The notes below the pieces were generated by a model. It worked only from the letters and a program-made list of their open reading frames with translations, was not told where the DNA came from and did not search any database. From Leishmania mexicana MHOM/GT/2001/U1103 (lineage: Eukaryota > Euglenozoa > Kinetoplastea > Trypanosomatida > Trypanosomatidae): a stretch of 64,000 nucleotides of DNA. The stretch is from assembly GCF_000234665.1 (NCBI RefSeq), contig NC_018312.1:1111791-1175790 (forward strand), read 5' to 3'. The position numbers and the translations under genes were made by a program. Below, in pieces: positions 51,201-60,997 of this stretch (position 1 is its first letter; every line of letters starts with the position of its first letter).

Positions 51201-51864
51201 CCGTAAGGCTCTCGACCAGCACGCGGCCCTCCAGGAGGCTATGAAAGACCTCACATCGCAGCAGGAGACACTGGCCAAAGAACTGGACAGCATTCATGAA
51301 CTGATGGAACACTTGGACGCGAAGAAGGAGGAGGCCATCGAGCGGACGTACAAGCAGGTTCAGTACCAGTTCGAGGAGGTGTTTAAACAGCTCGTAGGCG
51401 TGGAGAGCTGCTCGGCGGAGCTGCAGCTTGTCGCGTCTGCCGCGCCGAACAAGAAGGAGGACCCGTACACTGGCGCACGTATAAAGGTGTCGTTTGGTCT
51501 TGGAAACCCTGTCAGCCACCTGGACCAACTCAGTGGCGGCCAGAAATCTCTCGTCGCGTTGGCACTCATCTTTGCGATCCAGCGCTGCGACCCTGCTCCC
51601 TTCTACCTGTTTGACGAAATCGACGCCGCTCTCGATGCGGAGTACCGCACATCTGTAGCGAACATGATGGCGCGTCAGTCTAGCGAGTGCCAGTTCCTCG
51701 TGGCAACCTTCAAGACGGAGCTCCTGGACGTGGCGGACAAGGTGCTCGGCATTTTCTTCCACAACAAGATGAGCCGCATCCAGACCATTGCGAGGGAGGA
51801 GGGTGTGAGGCTGCTGAAGCAGGCGGCACTTGAGGACCGCAAGCGGACCCGCGAAGCCGAGTAG
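48268..51864 (+). CDS. SMC3: Cohesin subunit SMC3
   Basis: The product has 1198 residues, the usual SMC3 length. MFIKNIIISGFRSYREQSFP matches the SMC3 N-terminus. Walker A GKNGSGKS is at 33-40, and ESAGFSSSNPYYVVEQGKI follows, typical of SMC3. Two long coiled coils flank a hinge at about 510-680 (GPLIDLIEVADGYKTAVEIT is near its start). The ABC signature LSGGQKSLVALALIF is near 1087 and Walker B FYLFDEIDAALD near 1112. SMC3 with SMC1 and the kleisin SCC1 forms the cohesin ring. In the head, the lysine pair acetylated by Eco1 in yeast and human is K109-Q110 here. The frame extends 96 codons upstream to 47980, but that part is unlike any SMC3 and covers the predicted acceptor. Confidence 0.96.
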   Translation: MFIKNIIISGFRSYREQSFPDGLSPKTNVIVGKNGSGKSNFFAAIQFVLNEKFANLRAVERKELFHVGSGRPALSVFVEIVFDNSDGRLVIPGRAEEPEVRIRRTVGLKQDEFRVNDRKFSASDVHQLLESAGFSSSNPYYVVEQGKIVSLVNMSEEERYQLIKDVAGTKVYDARRAESEHILAETKGKQGQITESIRELQNRLKELESETAELKQYEEADREKRCIEYCIFNSELEAANGALLKVEEEWNKQSTLFNKTQDVEEASEQKISDFSQKIMDISTEITRLEMERTTVAKDMAGLTSKQAVVELDANEAAGRFARNNRELEALWKEDRELSATIQTVAADIEKKRSLFHSSEEAANKKAAEVETQRRVLERLQERRNRTKLFRNKAERDKWLSSEIQKNEDSIRKSQEELDSVRREMGRVEKEAIALSKQISAPNLSTADVDQSLRDHEERIKAALGKRDQLNHQRRQLWQSVHGQESVVQRFDEASRNAKQQWERAVRQDIRQGLQSLSEVLHDLRNPALSAAVHGPLIDLIEVADGYKTAVEITAGNTLFNVVVDSFEVSTTLLAEMNKRRKPGRISFFPLDTCSGKAVEIATTPECSPLLSKINYDTRFKGVVAEVFGRTAVVASLETAATMVGKLQCDVITVDGDQLGRKGGITGGFIDKRHMKLPLREREKELAANRQAARAKLDSLCQEVATVEQSITEVLNELEVLRNQNISTEREADVRLREARLMEDRRSCLATLKSNLAATKKAVESSIAAATETVRELKRELSDDFKSAWTPEDEKRLEQLTEEVAAARVASSEMQASALQLATEVQLLEDTARHVERRKAVVADRIRELGWSKHAGSTAGGEEAAVKAEFELLSQRLQSIDHDLEQDAREREKLQSQLDALTSKRLGVARSLQERKDVADRTQMQRSVLVQRRDEALQKIRQLGVLPQGVAKFESASLGKLMYHLKAANEKLKGLSHVNRKALDQHAALQEAMKDLTSQQETLAKELDSIHELMEHLDAKKEEAIERTYKQVQYQFEEVFKQLVGVESCSAELQLVASAAPNKKEDPYTGARIKVSFGLGNPVSHLDQLSGGQKSLVALALIFAIQRCDPAPFYLFDEIDAALDAEYRTSVANMMARQSSECQFLVATFKTELLDVADKVLGIFFHNKMSRIQTIAREEGVRLLKQAALEDRKRTREAE

Positions 51865-52882
51865 GTGCTTCCTGCCGTGTGGTGAATAGTGACGGTTCCG
51901 TGCAACACGAAATAGAAAGAAAACCGAAAAGGACAAGCGCATCCGCGACTGCCAAGGGTGGCACCGTTTTGATTACGGCATGTGTGCGTTCACACTTGTG
52001 GTTTTCGGACAGCTATTCAGAAGCCACCTCGTTTTGTTTTTACTCTTGCTTTCTCTGCTCCCTTCCTGTGACTTGCCCGTGTTTCACCGCCTCTGAGGTG
52101 TGACCGTGACCACCAACACGGGCCCTAGTCTCATAGAGTATCAGAAGCCTTCTGTGGATACCAAGACGTCTGCCGGTGTACATGCGGATGCGCGCCTCTA
52201 TAGAAGACGTCGACTCAACCCCCATAGATCACTCTCTTTGTCTTGTTGTCATGTTGGTGCTGGGCTGTTTTCTGGTGTTTCTCTCCTTGCGCCCCTCGGG
52301 CGCCGGACGAGCGGCGTACCGGGAGGCGGCTTGGGCTCCTTTATCTTTTTTCATTTTGGCTTTCTTTCTAGTGGTGGTGGTGCCGGCTGCAGGGGATTTC
52401 TGTTCCACCTCGAGGACACTACGCACACTGCGCGCTTCTTTTGATATGACCTGAGCTGAAGAAAACAAAGCCAAGAAACAGACGTGATTGCAAGCCACGA
52501 GTGCGCCGGCCACTAGCGCCACTCTGCTTTTTTTTTCCTTGCATTGGGAGAGGCCATGTGGAATGCGACAAAGGTCTTCGTGACATTCATGATGCCGTGG
52601 TCGCCAGAAGGGACGGTGGGTCGTTTTTTCTCTCGCCGTGGCCGTTTTTTTTTTGGGGGGGGGTGCCGTGCGCGCAGCCTCTGAGAACCTCTTTTCGCCT
52701 CTCTTCTCCTGCTCTGAACACGCCGTGAGCCGTCTACTCCAACGCCGCTCTTTAGCCTTGACGTTTAAAGAGCGGCGACGATTGTGCGTAGCTGGGTGGC
52801 GACAGACGCACATCTTTAGCATCTCTGCCCCCGGACTGTGGAACATATTGCTGCGTCTGGGGTCACAAAGTGTATCGTTGAG
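51865..52882. other. Intergenic spacer
   Basis: About 1 kb with a T-run at 52528-52537 and a T/G run at 52645-52667. The short frames are unconvincing. A frame that runs into the next gene from 52838 starts at GTG, so it is not used. Confidence 0.55.
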
Positions 52883-53704
52883 ATGAGCAAGTTTTTCTGG
52901 GATGCCGGGCGCGAAGAAGGTTCACTACAAGGCCCTCTCCTCAACGCACCGCGCAAGAGATGCCGCGAAGAGAATTACGCGATAGACGCCTATCCTCGGC
53001 ACCTGCCCCCGCATGTGCGAGTGCAGGTTGCATGGGAGAACACCACCACTTTCGTTTCCCTTCGTGGACACGTGTTGGATCCGCACGGCTGCTTTAACTC
53101 GGGTGAGTTCCCCGGCCTGGCCTTTTTTTACAACCCTGTGGTGGCGTGTGTTGCCTCTGGGACCGTCACACTGCATTTGGACAACAGCGCGTCGGCCACG
53201 GAGCGGATCCTGCGCGAGGAGCGACCACTCCCGTGCCCCGTCCACGGACCGTTCCGCTGCCCTTGCCACATTATGCACGAGGCGGCAGACGGTGTTGCTC
53301 AGCTGCTTCGCGAGATCTTCTGTCAACACTCACCGTTCGACGTTTCTATCGACTGCCACCGACCCTATCCGCACATTTCCATTGACAGCCAAGCAAGGAC
53401 GTGGTCGGTATCACTGGTGGGACTACCGCTCCCCCCTAAATCGTTCGGGCCGTTTCCATTGGGCAACATCACCTCTCCGCAGTCCATCAAAATCTACTGG
53501 TTCCAGTACATTGAAAAGAGCAAGGTGATCGAGGACGCCTGCGTCATGTGCGGGGTCGTGTCAGGGATTCATTGCTCCAGGTGCCTGTGTCGTCTGTGCC
53601 AGCGCTGCGGGGAGCACTGCGCCAACTGTGGGAGCTACGTCTGCCGTGGCTGTTCCACCGCTGGTGAAAACGGCACTACCATCTGCTACAACTGCCCCCG
53701 CTAA
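52883..53704 (+). CDS. Cys-rich protein with Siva-like C-terminal region
   Basis: The product has 273 residues. The last ~53 residues (from about 221) hold 13 cysteines: ACVMCGVVSGIHCSRCLCRL then CQRCGEHCANCGSYVCRGC and a final CYNC. Spacing and the phrase CxxCGSxxCxxC resemble the zinc-binding C-terminal region of animal Siva, which binds receptors of the TNF family in animals. That animal role cannot be carried over; a zinc-binding adaptor function is the most that can be inferred. A second Cys/His cluster (LPCPVHGPFRCPCHIMHEA) lies at about 130-150. The N-terminal half is otherwise unassigned. There is no signal peptide or membrane span. Confidence 0.65.
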   Translation: MSKFFWDAGREEGSLQGPLLNAPRKRCREENYAIDAYPRHLPPHVRVQVAWENTTTFVSLRGHVLDPHGCFNSGEFPGLAFFYNPVVACVASGTVTLHLDNSASATERILREERPLPCPVHGPFRCPCHIMHEAADGVAQLLREIFCQHSPFDVSIDCHRPYPHISIDSQARTWSVSLVGLPLPPKSFGPFPLGNITSPQSIKIYWFQYIEKSKVIEDACVMCGVVSGIHCSRCLCRLCQRCGEHCANCGSYVCRGCSTAGENGTTICYNCPR

Positions 53705-54660
53705 GAGTCGCCAAGACACGACAGAAGGCTCACGAGAGGTACGGTGTCTGCTTTTTGCCGCTCTGCTGTAGTGATCGAGCACTGGTCTGATGTTTCCGAC
53801 TTTACCTTTCCGAGAGCGCTCTCACAGACATAGAGAAAGCACAGCATAGAAGGGGAGAGTGACTCTGCGGTTTTCCCTTGGCTCACACAGTATGTCTGGT
53901 GCGTGTCTGCCACATGGAACACGACCGAGGCGCTCTTACTGATAGCCGTGCAATCAGCGGAGCTTTCAGGAGGTATTGAACAGACCACGTCTCTTGGCGG
54001 GCTCTCACGAGAGGTGCCAGGTCGTGGGCACCGCTTCTAGGCAAACCTGTCTGCGCGCACAGGTGGGGGAGGCGTGGTTGAAGAGGCCCTAAATGGGTTT
54101 CGTATCGTTTTTACTCTTTCCTTCTTCTCACCTGTGTGTGTTGGGGCGGGGATCTTGCCTGTGTACATTGAGGCGGGGACATTCTTTCGGCCTCCCTCCT
54201 TGCGGTTGTTAATGCACTCAAAAAAAAACGATTCTGCTCCCAACTGCCGTTATCGTTGGCGCGCCCTCGCCGCTGTCATTCACGTCGGGGTGCTAATCGA
54301 ATGCGTTGCAACAGCAGACATGCGACGAATGGGATTCCTGGCTACGGACGATCCGCGATTCCGCAGTACGACACGTGCACGCACAATGCAATGTAGCACA
54401 CAAACACACTCTCTTTCATAGCCGGCAACTAGAACCTCACTCTTTGCTGCTGCTGCTGCTGCCATCGCTTCCCATGCACATGGCGATGTACGCCATGCCC
54501 TGCCCACTAGCTTTTTTCCCCTATGCTTCTGACGTTCCCTATTATATTACCATAGCTGGCTTCGTAGCCTCCGATACCTTCGCTTATTTGAGTACACATA
54601 GTTGTCCCCCCTCCTCCTCCCTCCCTCCCGCATTTTTTCTTAGTTATCTCGCATCGTTGT
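53705..54660. other. Intergenic spacer
   Basis: About 950 bases with A-run AAAAAAAAA at 54220-54228 and CTG repeats near 54447-54461. The longest frame runs on into the next gene through pyrimidine-rich leader sequence and is not coding by composition. Confidence 0.55.
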
Positions 54661-54754
54661 CGTTTTCGTTCTTTTTGTTGCTTTCTTTGGTGTCTTTTGT
54701 GTCTTCTCTTCTCGTGCACACATTTGTCTGGCGCCGCACGACACCAACTTGCAG
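54661..54754 (+). promoter_or_regulatory. Candidate polypyrimidine tract and acceptor for the VAMP7-like gene
   Basis: A T/C-rich stretch from 54661 to about 54712 is followed by the first AG at 54753-54754 (TTGCAG), about 70 bases before the ATG at 54825. Confidence 0.55.
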
Positions 54755-54824
54755 AGAAGGATTCCACTGCCCCTCCTGGCTCTCTCTCTGTTTTGCGACC
54801 GTTGTGCGCTGGAGTGGAAGCAAG

Positions 54825-55472
54825 ATGCCGATCAAGTACAGCTGCGTTAATGACGAGACCAAGCTTCTGGCCGAGCACCCGGCCGGCGAGCAGCCCAAGC
54901 TGGCCGAGACGATGCAGAAGGTCATTGCTACCGTGCCACCCAAAGAGTATCGCCACAAGACGATCGAGGACAAGGATGGCGGCGTCAACTACAACTATAT
55001 CAGCAACGGCGAGGGACGCATTGTGGCGTGCGTGACAACAAGTGACATGCGCATGCGCACGGTCTTCGCGTTTCTGGAGGCTGTCGAGCCACTAGTTCGC
55101 GGCAGCGTCGGTACACAGGGCTCTGAGTTGCGCAATGGCAAGAAACTGCTGCAGCAGAAGATGGAGTTCTACAACAACCCTCAGAACGACAAGATCACCG
55201 CGCTGAATGATGACATCAATCAGGTAGTGGATGTCATGATAGATAACATGGACAAGGTGCTAGCGCGTGGTGACCGTATCGACACGCTGCACGAGAAGTC
55301 CTCCACTCTGGCGGATCAGGCGCAGCAGTTCCAGCAGCGCTCCACGGAGCTAAAGCGAAACCTCTGCATGAAGAACCTGAAGCTTACCCTCATGATTGTT
55401 GGCGCCGTGATCGTTGTTCTCGTCATCATACTTATGATTGCGTGCAAGCCCAACTTCTCACGCTGCCGTTGA
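54825..55472 (+). CDS. Longin R-SNARE, VAMP7-like
   Basis: The product has 215 residues, the usual VAMP7 size. An N-terminal longin domain (about 1-120; MPIKYSCV at the start, GEGRIVACVT in the middle) is followed by an R-SNARE helix at about 130-185 (DINQVVDVMIDNMDKVLARG then DRIDTLHEKS). Its central-layer Arg is in LARGDRID. A single membrane anchor follows (LTLMIVGAVIVVLVIILMIA, about 186-206) with a very short tail. VAMP7-type SNAREs work in late-endosomal and lysosomal fusion together with Qa, Qb and Qc partners. The Qa-SNARE at 26.4 kb is a possible partner, but their shared window is probably chance. Confidence 0.93.
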   Translation: MPIKYSCVNDETKLLAEHPAGEQPKLAETMQKVIATVPPKEYRHKTIEDKDGGVNYNYISNGEGRIVACVTTSDMRMRTVFAFLEAVEPLVRGSVGTQGSELRNGKKLLQQKMEFYNNPQNDKITALNDDINQVVDVMIDNMDKVLARGDRIDTLHEKSSTLADQAQQFQQRSTELKRNLCMKNLKLTLMIVGAVIVVLVIILMIACKPNFSRCR

Positions 55473-57347
55473 TTGTGAACAGCAACATCTCTCTGCAAAA
55501 AGCCAGAGCTGCAGCTCCATTGCATCGCACCGGCACTGTGAAATGCGGTTCCGCCAGTACAGTTCTCTGAGCGCCCTTGTGATATGGAATATGTGTTCGA
55601 GTCGCGCTGAAAGGGACCTCTGGTACGGAGTGCGACTCGAGCTTATCTGCTCATTGTGCTTTGTGCTTTCCCTGACACAACACAAGGAGGGGTGGAGGGG
55701 GTTGGCGTGTAGTATGGGCGGCTGAATCCATTTCGAGGCAGTGAGGAAGACGAGCAACCCCGAAGAAAAAGGACAGTCGTCGTGGGGGGGCAAACAAAGA
55801 GGAACAGGCACATGTAAAGACGACGTATTCCAGCTCTATTGTCCACTCAATGTGTTGGCGGCGTTTTTCGTCTTGGCGAAAAGAGATGAGGAATGTCGAA
55901 TGTGTGGTGGTTCAACTGTTGCTGTTGTTTCGTTTTTTTTTTCCCTTTCCTCTTCAGTGCCATACCGTTCTCTCTCCCTCTCTCTCTCTCGATGCTTCTT
56001 GTGTTGTTGAATGTATTCCTAATCCTTCACCAGCGTCGGCTCCTCTCCTCTCTCGGGTTGCACCCGCAACGGATGAACTCGGCCCTTTTGTTGTTGTTCT
56101 CCTCTCTCCTTCCTCTTGCGTTGGCTTTGTTCTTTTTTTTTTTGGGGGGGGGGGATGTTTCGCTCTCCTTCTCGTTTCTTCTTTTTTGCGGCTGCTTTCG
56201 CTTTTTACTTTTGTTTGCGTGGGAGGTCTCCGTATACTGTTCCGCCAAGCAGCTCAGGTGGTGCTGTGCAGGCACGCTTTTCGGCTGCGTTGAGAGTGAC
56301 GCGAGTGGTGACGGCGAGGCTACGAGTGATGTCTCGAGGTACTTTGTTTATTGTATCGCGTTCACCCAGGGAAAAAGGTAGCGCAGCTGAGGTTGGTTCG
56401 CTTTCAAAAAAAAAGAGCTGTTCTCATATCGCACAGCTCACTTTGCTTCCTTCCAGCCCTCATCGCTGTCTTCCCGTGAGCTTTTTTTTTCTTATCTTGT
56501 GAAGGATTGTTCTGTGCTGTTAGTTTCTGCCTGGATGTGGAGAGAGGTGATTCGGTAGTGTGTCTGTGCCTTTGTGCACTGGTTGTGCCCCTCCCACCCA
56601 CCCACCCACCCACCCCTCTCACCCCGAGGCTCGTTTACGAGTGGTGCTGTAGCGAACGAACGTGCTAGTTGTGCTCATCGTGTGGTGTATATCTGTTTAG
56701 TCCGCGGATTGGAAGACAGTGATTCAACATGACCCGCTCGACTAAGAGACCCTGGAGACGTCGCTGTCTGAATGGGGCTGCATCTTTTGGCGGCACCAAT
56801 GGCAGCTCTGAATTCATCTGCGGTGTTTCCGTTTCTCCTCTGGTGTGACGGGTCGTCTGCGAGTACGGAGATGATGGGCAAATTTGGCCGGGCGGACGGA
56901 TAGGCGACGGTGCGATGCCGGTAGTAATGTCGCGTGCCTGCCCACTTGTCAGCTTCTCCTTTAGAGGGTGTATGTCGGACTGCACCAGCAAAAGCGGGCT
57001 CGACATAGAAACGTGCATACCCTCGGTCCTGATCACTTGCGCGTTCCTTGCCTCTTTTTCCTTCGCCATTCTCTCTCATTCATCGACGCGTTCGGTTGAA
57101 GCCAAGTCTATCCTTTGCGCATAACGTCCCCACACGTACTACCACACCTGCAGCCTACCCTCGCGCATCACCATCGGGGAGACAAGGCCCTGTGTCAAGG
57201 AGCGCAGTTCTCTGGCACTCTTTAAGCAGTGCTGACGGAAAGGCGTTCGGAAGATGAGGGACAGAAGAAGGGATTTCGTTCGCGTCCCTCTCATACTCAG
57301 CTGGCGACGTTACACCATAGCGCCACTTTTACGTCCATACGGAGAAA
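55473..57347. other. Intergenic spacer
   Basis: About 1.9 kb. T-runs at 55932-55943, a T/G-run at 56132-56155 and (CCCA)n at 56592-56616 are visible. On the minus strand, two overlapping 134-codon frames (56665-57069 and 56675-57079) begin with ATG but resemble no known family. I therefore do not call a gene. Confidence 0.5.
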
Positions 57348-58037
57348 ATGAACTTGACCGACAACTCGATGTGGACGCTAGTCGAGGAAGCTGTCATTGA
57401 AGACAGGGGTGAGGACGAGGAGGAGGTTCTGGCGCAAATGGTACGCTCGTATCTCGCGCGGAGAGGCCTGACAGACACTCTCGCCGCCTTTGACGAGGAG
57501 CACCAGTCCTACAGGGGCTTATCGACGGCTCCCCACAATCGCGATCCGGATGCACCCAAGTCGTCAGCGTATGCGGGGGCTCTTGGCTCCACGTCGGCTG
57601 CAGATCGTGCTCGTGCGAATTCCGCTCCCCCTCGGGATGAAACTAGCGCTGGGATGGACAAACGCAAGGCAGCGCAGCTGCTCTGTCTGCAGAAGAGGTA
57701 CGAGGCGGCGGCGGCGCTCATGGAGCCCTCGTCACTTGCGCGCATTCGCCTTCTGTGCATTCAGGCGCAGAGCCTAGAAGACAGACCCGCGGCGGTCTTT
57801 TACCTGGCGACCCACGTCGCACCGCTCGTCCCGTTTTGCACTGATCCTACGATGGGTCACAGAGTGTACACCGCTGCGCTGAGTAACGTGCTAAGTCCGT
57901 GCCGTGAGAGGTCTATTCCCGACACGGAGCTGCTCGCGAGGGAGGTGAACGATGAGCTGTGCGGTCGTGAGCAGCGCAGTAGCCTTCACGTGTTGTTCAA
58001 TTGGGCGTACTGGCAGGAAACCTCGAACAGCGCCTGA
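57348..58037 (+). CDS. LisH-domain protein
   Basis: The product has 229 residues. A LisH dimerisation motif is present at about 31-55 (QMVRSYLARRGLTDTLAAFDEE), preceded by an acidic stretch. LisH proteins dimerise through this motif and often belong to CTLH/GID-type ubiquitin ligase, microtubule-related or FOP/OFD1-type complexes. The rest has a Ser/Ala-rich linker (about 60-110) and a helical C-terminal domain (AAQLLCLQKRYEAAAALMEP and onward) that could be CTLH-like, but I cannot confirm that. The ATG lies in AAAATGAAC with no other in-frame ATG upstream nearby. Confidence 0.72.
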   Translation: MNLTDNSMWTLVEEAVIEDRGEDEEEVLAQMVRSYLARRGLTDTLAAFDEEHQSYRGLSTAPHNRDPDAPKSSAYAGALGSTSAADRARANSAPPRDETSAGMDKRKAAQLLCLQKRYEAAAALMEPSSLARIRLLCIQAQSLEDRPAAVFYLATHVAPLVPFCTDPTMGHRVYTAALSNVLSPCRERSIPDTELLAREVNDELCGREQRSSLHVLFNWAYWQETSNSA

Positions 58038-59161
58038 TGTAGTAAAGCATCGTTGTACGAGAAAATGGCGACCCAGTTTTTGGTGGAGGCGTCTGCGCTG
58101 CGAGCGTCGAATCGACCTCTTCTCTTGCGTGGCAGACAACTCTTCTCCTCGCGCTCGAGGTGTGATGTGGCCATGGCGCCACTACTGCTGTGCATGTTGT
58201 TTATGCACGTCGCTGCAGTGCTCTCCTGTTGTTATTGTCGTTTATTTTTTTTCTCTGTGTGTGTGTGCGCGCTCTTGTTTGCGTCACTCCGTACCTGGAA
58301 ACAGCGATACAAACAGAGCATGAGAGGAGGGTGGGGTGGGGGGGGTGGGGGGCGCGAGAGCTAGTCACCCAAGCCATGTATCTACTCTCGCTCTCTCTCT
58401 CTCTCAGTTTTTATCTTTGTATGGCGAGTGAGGCAGATGCGAGGTGCCCATGTCATTTTTTCCCCACACGCTATCCGTCTCTTCTTTGCTCTCCTCTTCC
58501 GGATTTCGAATCTACCGCGGGATTCCTTTTTCGTGCTGCGGCACGTGCGCACACAAGCGAGGGAATCTCTGGATGTCCTAGAGCTCGTACAGTCGTTCTT
58601 TCTGCCTTCGCGGATTGAGGCAAGTGTCGTGGGCTCCAACAAGGACGCTGGCAGACGTCGGCCATGATTGCTGTGGGTCCCGCAATCATGCGGGTGCACG
58701 GGGGTGGTAACGTGAACCTCTTCAAACGGCTATTCATGAGGTGATAGGAACCGATTGCAATGATGATGACTGCCGTAAATCACCGCCCGTCTCCGTGGGT
58801 GTGCCCCTCCCTGTCACATTCCTCGTGGGCGTTGTTACGCTGATATGTGCCCCCGATATCCCCTTCTCCATCGCTTGGTCCTTTTTTCCATCTCCGTCAT
58901 TTCTCCTGCTCCATTGGTCTACGGTTGTGCGGGGACGTGCCTGTGCGTGGCTTTGCGCTCTCGTCGACGTCTGTACGGTAATGGGAACACTGCGCACTGC
59001 ATCACTTCATTAGCCTTCCTCACCCTGCGCCTTGCGATTCACCAGGTGGGCAGTGGTATCGGAGGTTTCCATTTCCTCTTGTAGGCTCGTACTCCCTTTC
59101 AATCATATTCGTATTGATTTAGCTCATTGTTACTTCGCGTTCGAGCATCCGTGTCTCCATC
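58038..59161. other. Intergenic spacer with G-rich run
   Basis: About 1.1 kb. A G-rich stretch at 58327-58354 (four or more G-runs) could form a quadruplex, and CT repeats occur at 58389-58406. Small frames (for example from 58065 and 58741) do not look coding. Confidence 0.55.
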
Positions 59162-59389
59162 ATGGCATCCATCAAGGAGCTGAACGACCGCCTGACGAAG
59201 CAGCCGTACGTCTCTGGCTACACGCCAAGCGTCGACGACGAGAGGCTTTTTCGTGAGATCTTTGGCGACAATGTGAACGTAGTCCAGTGGGCTGCACGCA
59301 TGGCGACGTACTATCCCAGTGAGCGTGCCAAGATGCAACCCATTCCCGTCGAGTCAGAGGACTCCTCGGAGATTGAATACGACGATTGA
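59162..59389 (+). CDS. Stand-alone eEF1B-beta/delta N-terminal domain protein (75 residues)
   Basis: The product has only 75 residues. LNDRLTKQPYVSGYTPSVDD aligns with the N-terminal domain of eEF1B-beta ([20 protein letters not shown] in the human protein), followed by a helix with VVQWAARMATYYPSERAKM and an acidic end (SEIEYDD). In eEF1B this domain binds the gamma subunit; the GTP-exchange domain is C-terminal. Here the frame stops before any exchange domain. It could be a dedicated docking protein for eEF1B-gamma or tRNA synthetase complexes, or a regulator. No frameshift in the following ~300 bases restores an exchange domain by eye. The gene is a convincing ATG-stop frame with good codon composition. 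Confidence 0.7.
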   Translation: MASIKELNDRLTKQPYVSGYTPSVDDERLFREIFGDNVNVVQWAARMATYYPSERAKMQPIPVESEDSSEIEYDD

Positions 59390-60839
59390 TATGGCTTTGC
59401 GCACGCGTCGAGTAGGATAGCGTTTGGTTGTGTGCACGAGCAGCTGCCACAGTACCGCGTGGCTCGGCTGCAGCGACACTTTTAGTCGGAGCGGGCAATG
59501 CAGGAGAGGGGTAGTTTCAAAGACCACCATTCATCGATATACAGGAAGCTCGTTGCCTGCGCGTCCGTCTGTCCTGCGGCGTTGACGTAAGACTGCGGTA
59601 CGCGTGCGCACACACGTGTCTCACGGTAGGCCACACATGAAGTCCCCGTCGTGCTGTCTATTTGGTTTCGGGGTGTACGCATTGTTCTTGTTGCACGCCA
59701 CCCCTCCCCCCCACACACACGCGGTGTGTTGGCCGGCGTGCGTGTGTTCCTCGCTTTCTTTTTTCCATTTCCCTCATTCTATGTTGCTCCGCGGCCTGTA
59801 GGCGCACTTTTCAGTCTCAAAGCAACCATCACCAGCGGGAAGTCAGCGGTTCCGGTCAGTCGTCAGGCAGTGCTGGTGGTCGTCGTGGTGGTGGGCTGGG
59901 GGGAGCTGGTGCGTGGGCGGCGCTTCGGATGCTGCACCCCCAGCTGGAGCTTCCCCTCAACGAACAAAGAGGGAGACAACGAGGCGTTCACTGCCGTTCG
60001 TTCTTTTGTTGTTCGCTCTGTCACTCGGTCTGTCACGCGTTCGAAAAGGAGGCCGAAGAGTTGTGGGCTGCGACGCTATGGCATCGTCTTTCTGGCGTTA
60101 CTTTGTACACAGATCATGTTTGCCGCACCACCACCTATGGTTGCTTGGCCACTAGCCTACCGACGACACAATCAGTGCCCTTATTTCTTCCAGGTCCTTC
60201 CTCTCTTTCCCCTTTGCTTGTCTCTCTCCCAACCCCCGCCCTCTTTCATACCCACTCGCCGTTACCGGAGTGTGGATCACCACCTTTTCCTCACACCACC
60301 ACTAGACTATATGTGCCCACGTAGTACAGCCGGCGCTCTAGAATCTTGCTCGTGGGTCGGCGATGACCGAACAGGGAATGTGTGGGTGCGCATGTGATGT
60401 GACTGTGGTCGTGATAACGGACTCTGGACTGATGAGCAGCTTTCGCCGAAGGCACACTCACCGCTCATAGGTGCCTTCGTATAGAACTGCCCTAGATATC
60501 TGCCTACGCACGCAAGCAAGTGCCTGCGCCTGGTTCCTGGCTTACGCGCGCCCTGACTCATACATGGAGGCGCCGCTTTTTTTCCTTTCGGTGCCTCTGC
60601 GACGAATGGAGACAAGGCTTCTTATGTAGATATGCGCTGCTCGCGGGTCCCGGACAGCATCTGTTTGTCTGCCCCACGGTACTGTTAGCACGCAGAGGTG
60701 TGTGTGTCTATGTGTAGGGCTGCGCAGTGGCTCTTAGGCTTCGCGTTTTGTTTGCCCGACGGTGCTCCTCGACGGAAAGCGGCTTCCGACGTGCCCACCA
60801 TCACTGGTTGCCCCCCCCCCCACCCTGCATTGCTTTCAT
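59390..60839. other. Intergenic spacer
   Basis: About 1.45 kb with T/C-rich tracts (59757-59780, 60185-60240). Frames up to about 250 codons cross it, but they consist of Ser/Pro/Leu-rich products of pyrimidine tracts and have no domain. No gene is called. Confidence 0.5.
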
Positions 60840-60932
60840 CACCCCTTCCTCTCTCTGTCTGTCTGTCTCGGTGCCTGTCCTCGGTGCTTACTGTCGTTGA
60901 CTACCTCTGCACAACCGCCCATTAAAACAAAG
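60840..60932 (+). promoter_or_regulatory. Candidate polypyrimidine tract and acceptor for the phosphatase gene
   Basis: A C/T-rich stretch (60840-60872, with CTGT repeats) is followed by the first AG at 60931-60932, 65 bases before the ATG at 60998. Confidence 0.45.
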
Positions 60933-60997
60933 CGGGACGTTCTTTCGAGTACATCTATTGCACCTGCAGAGGCAGCAAGGCAGATTATTCGGTCATC

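Noticed and set aside
50518..51942. 474-codon minus-strand frame opposite SMC3, and similar long frames opposite DOCK, RPN1 and SPT16
   Set aside because: GC-rich third positions suppress stops on the opposite strand; the products have no recognisable family and the + genes are certain.
58327..58354. G-rich run that could form a quadruplex
   Set aside because: Common in such spacers and not tied to any gene feature here.
59651..60397. 248-codon frame before the phosphatase gene
   Set aside because: The start is not an ATG and the product is a translation of pyrimidine tracts; no domain.
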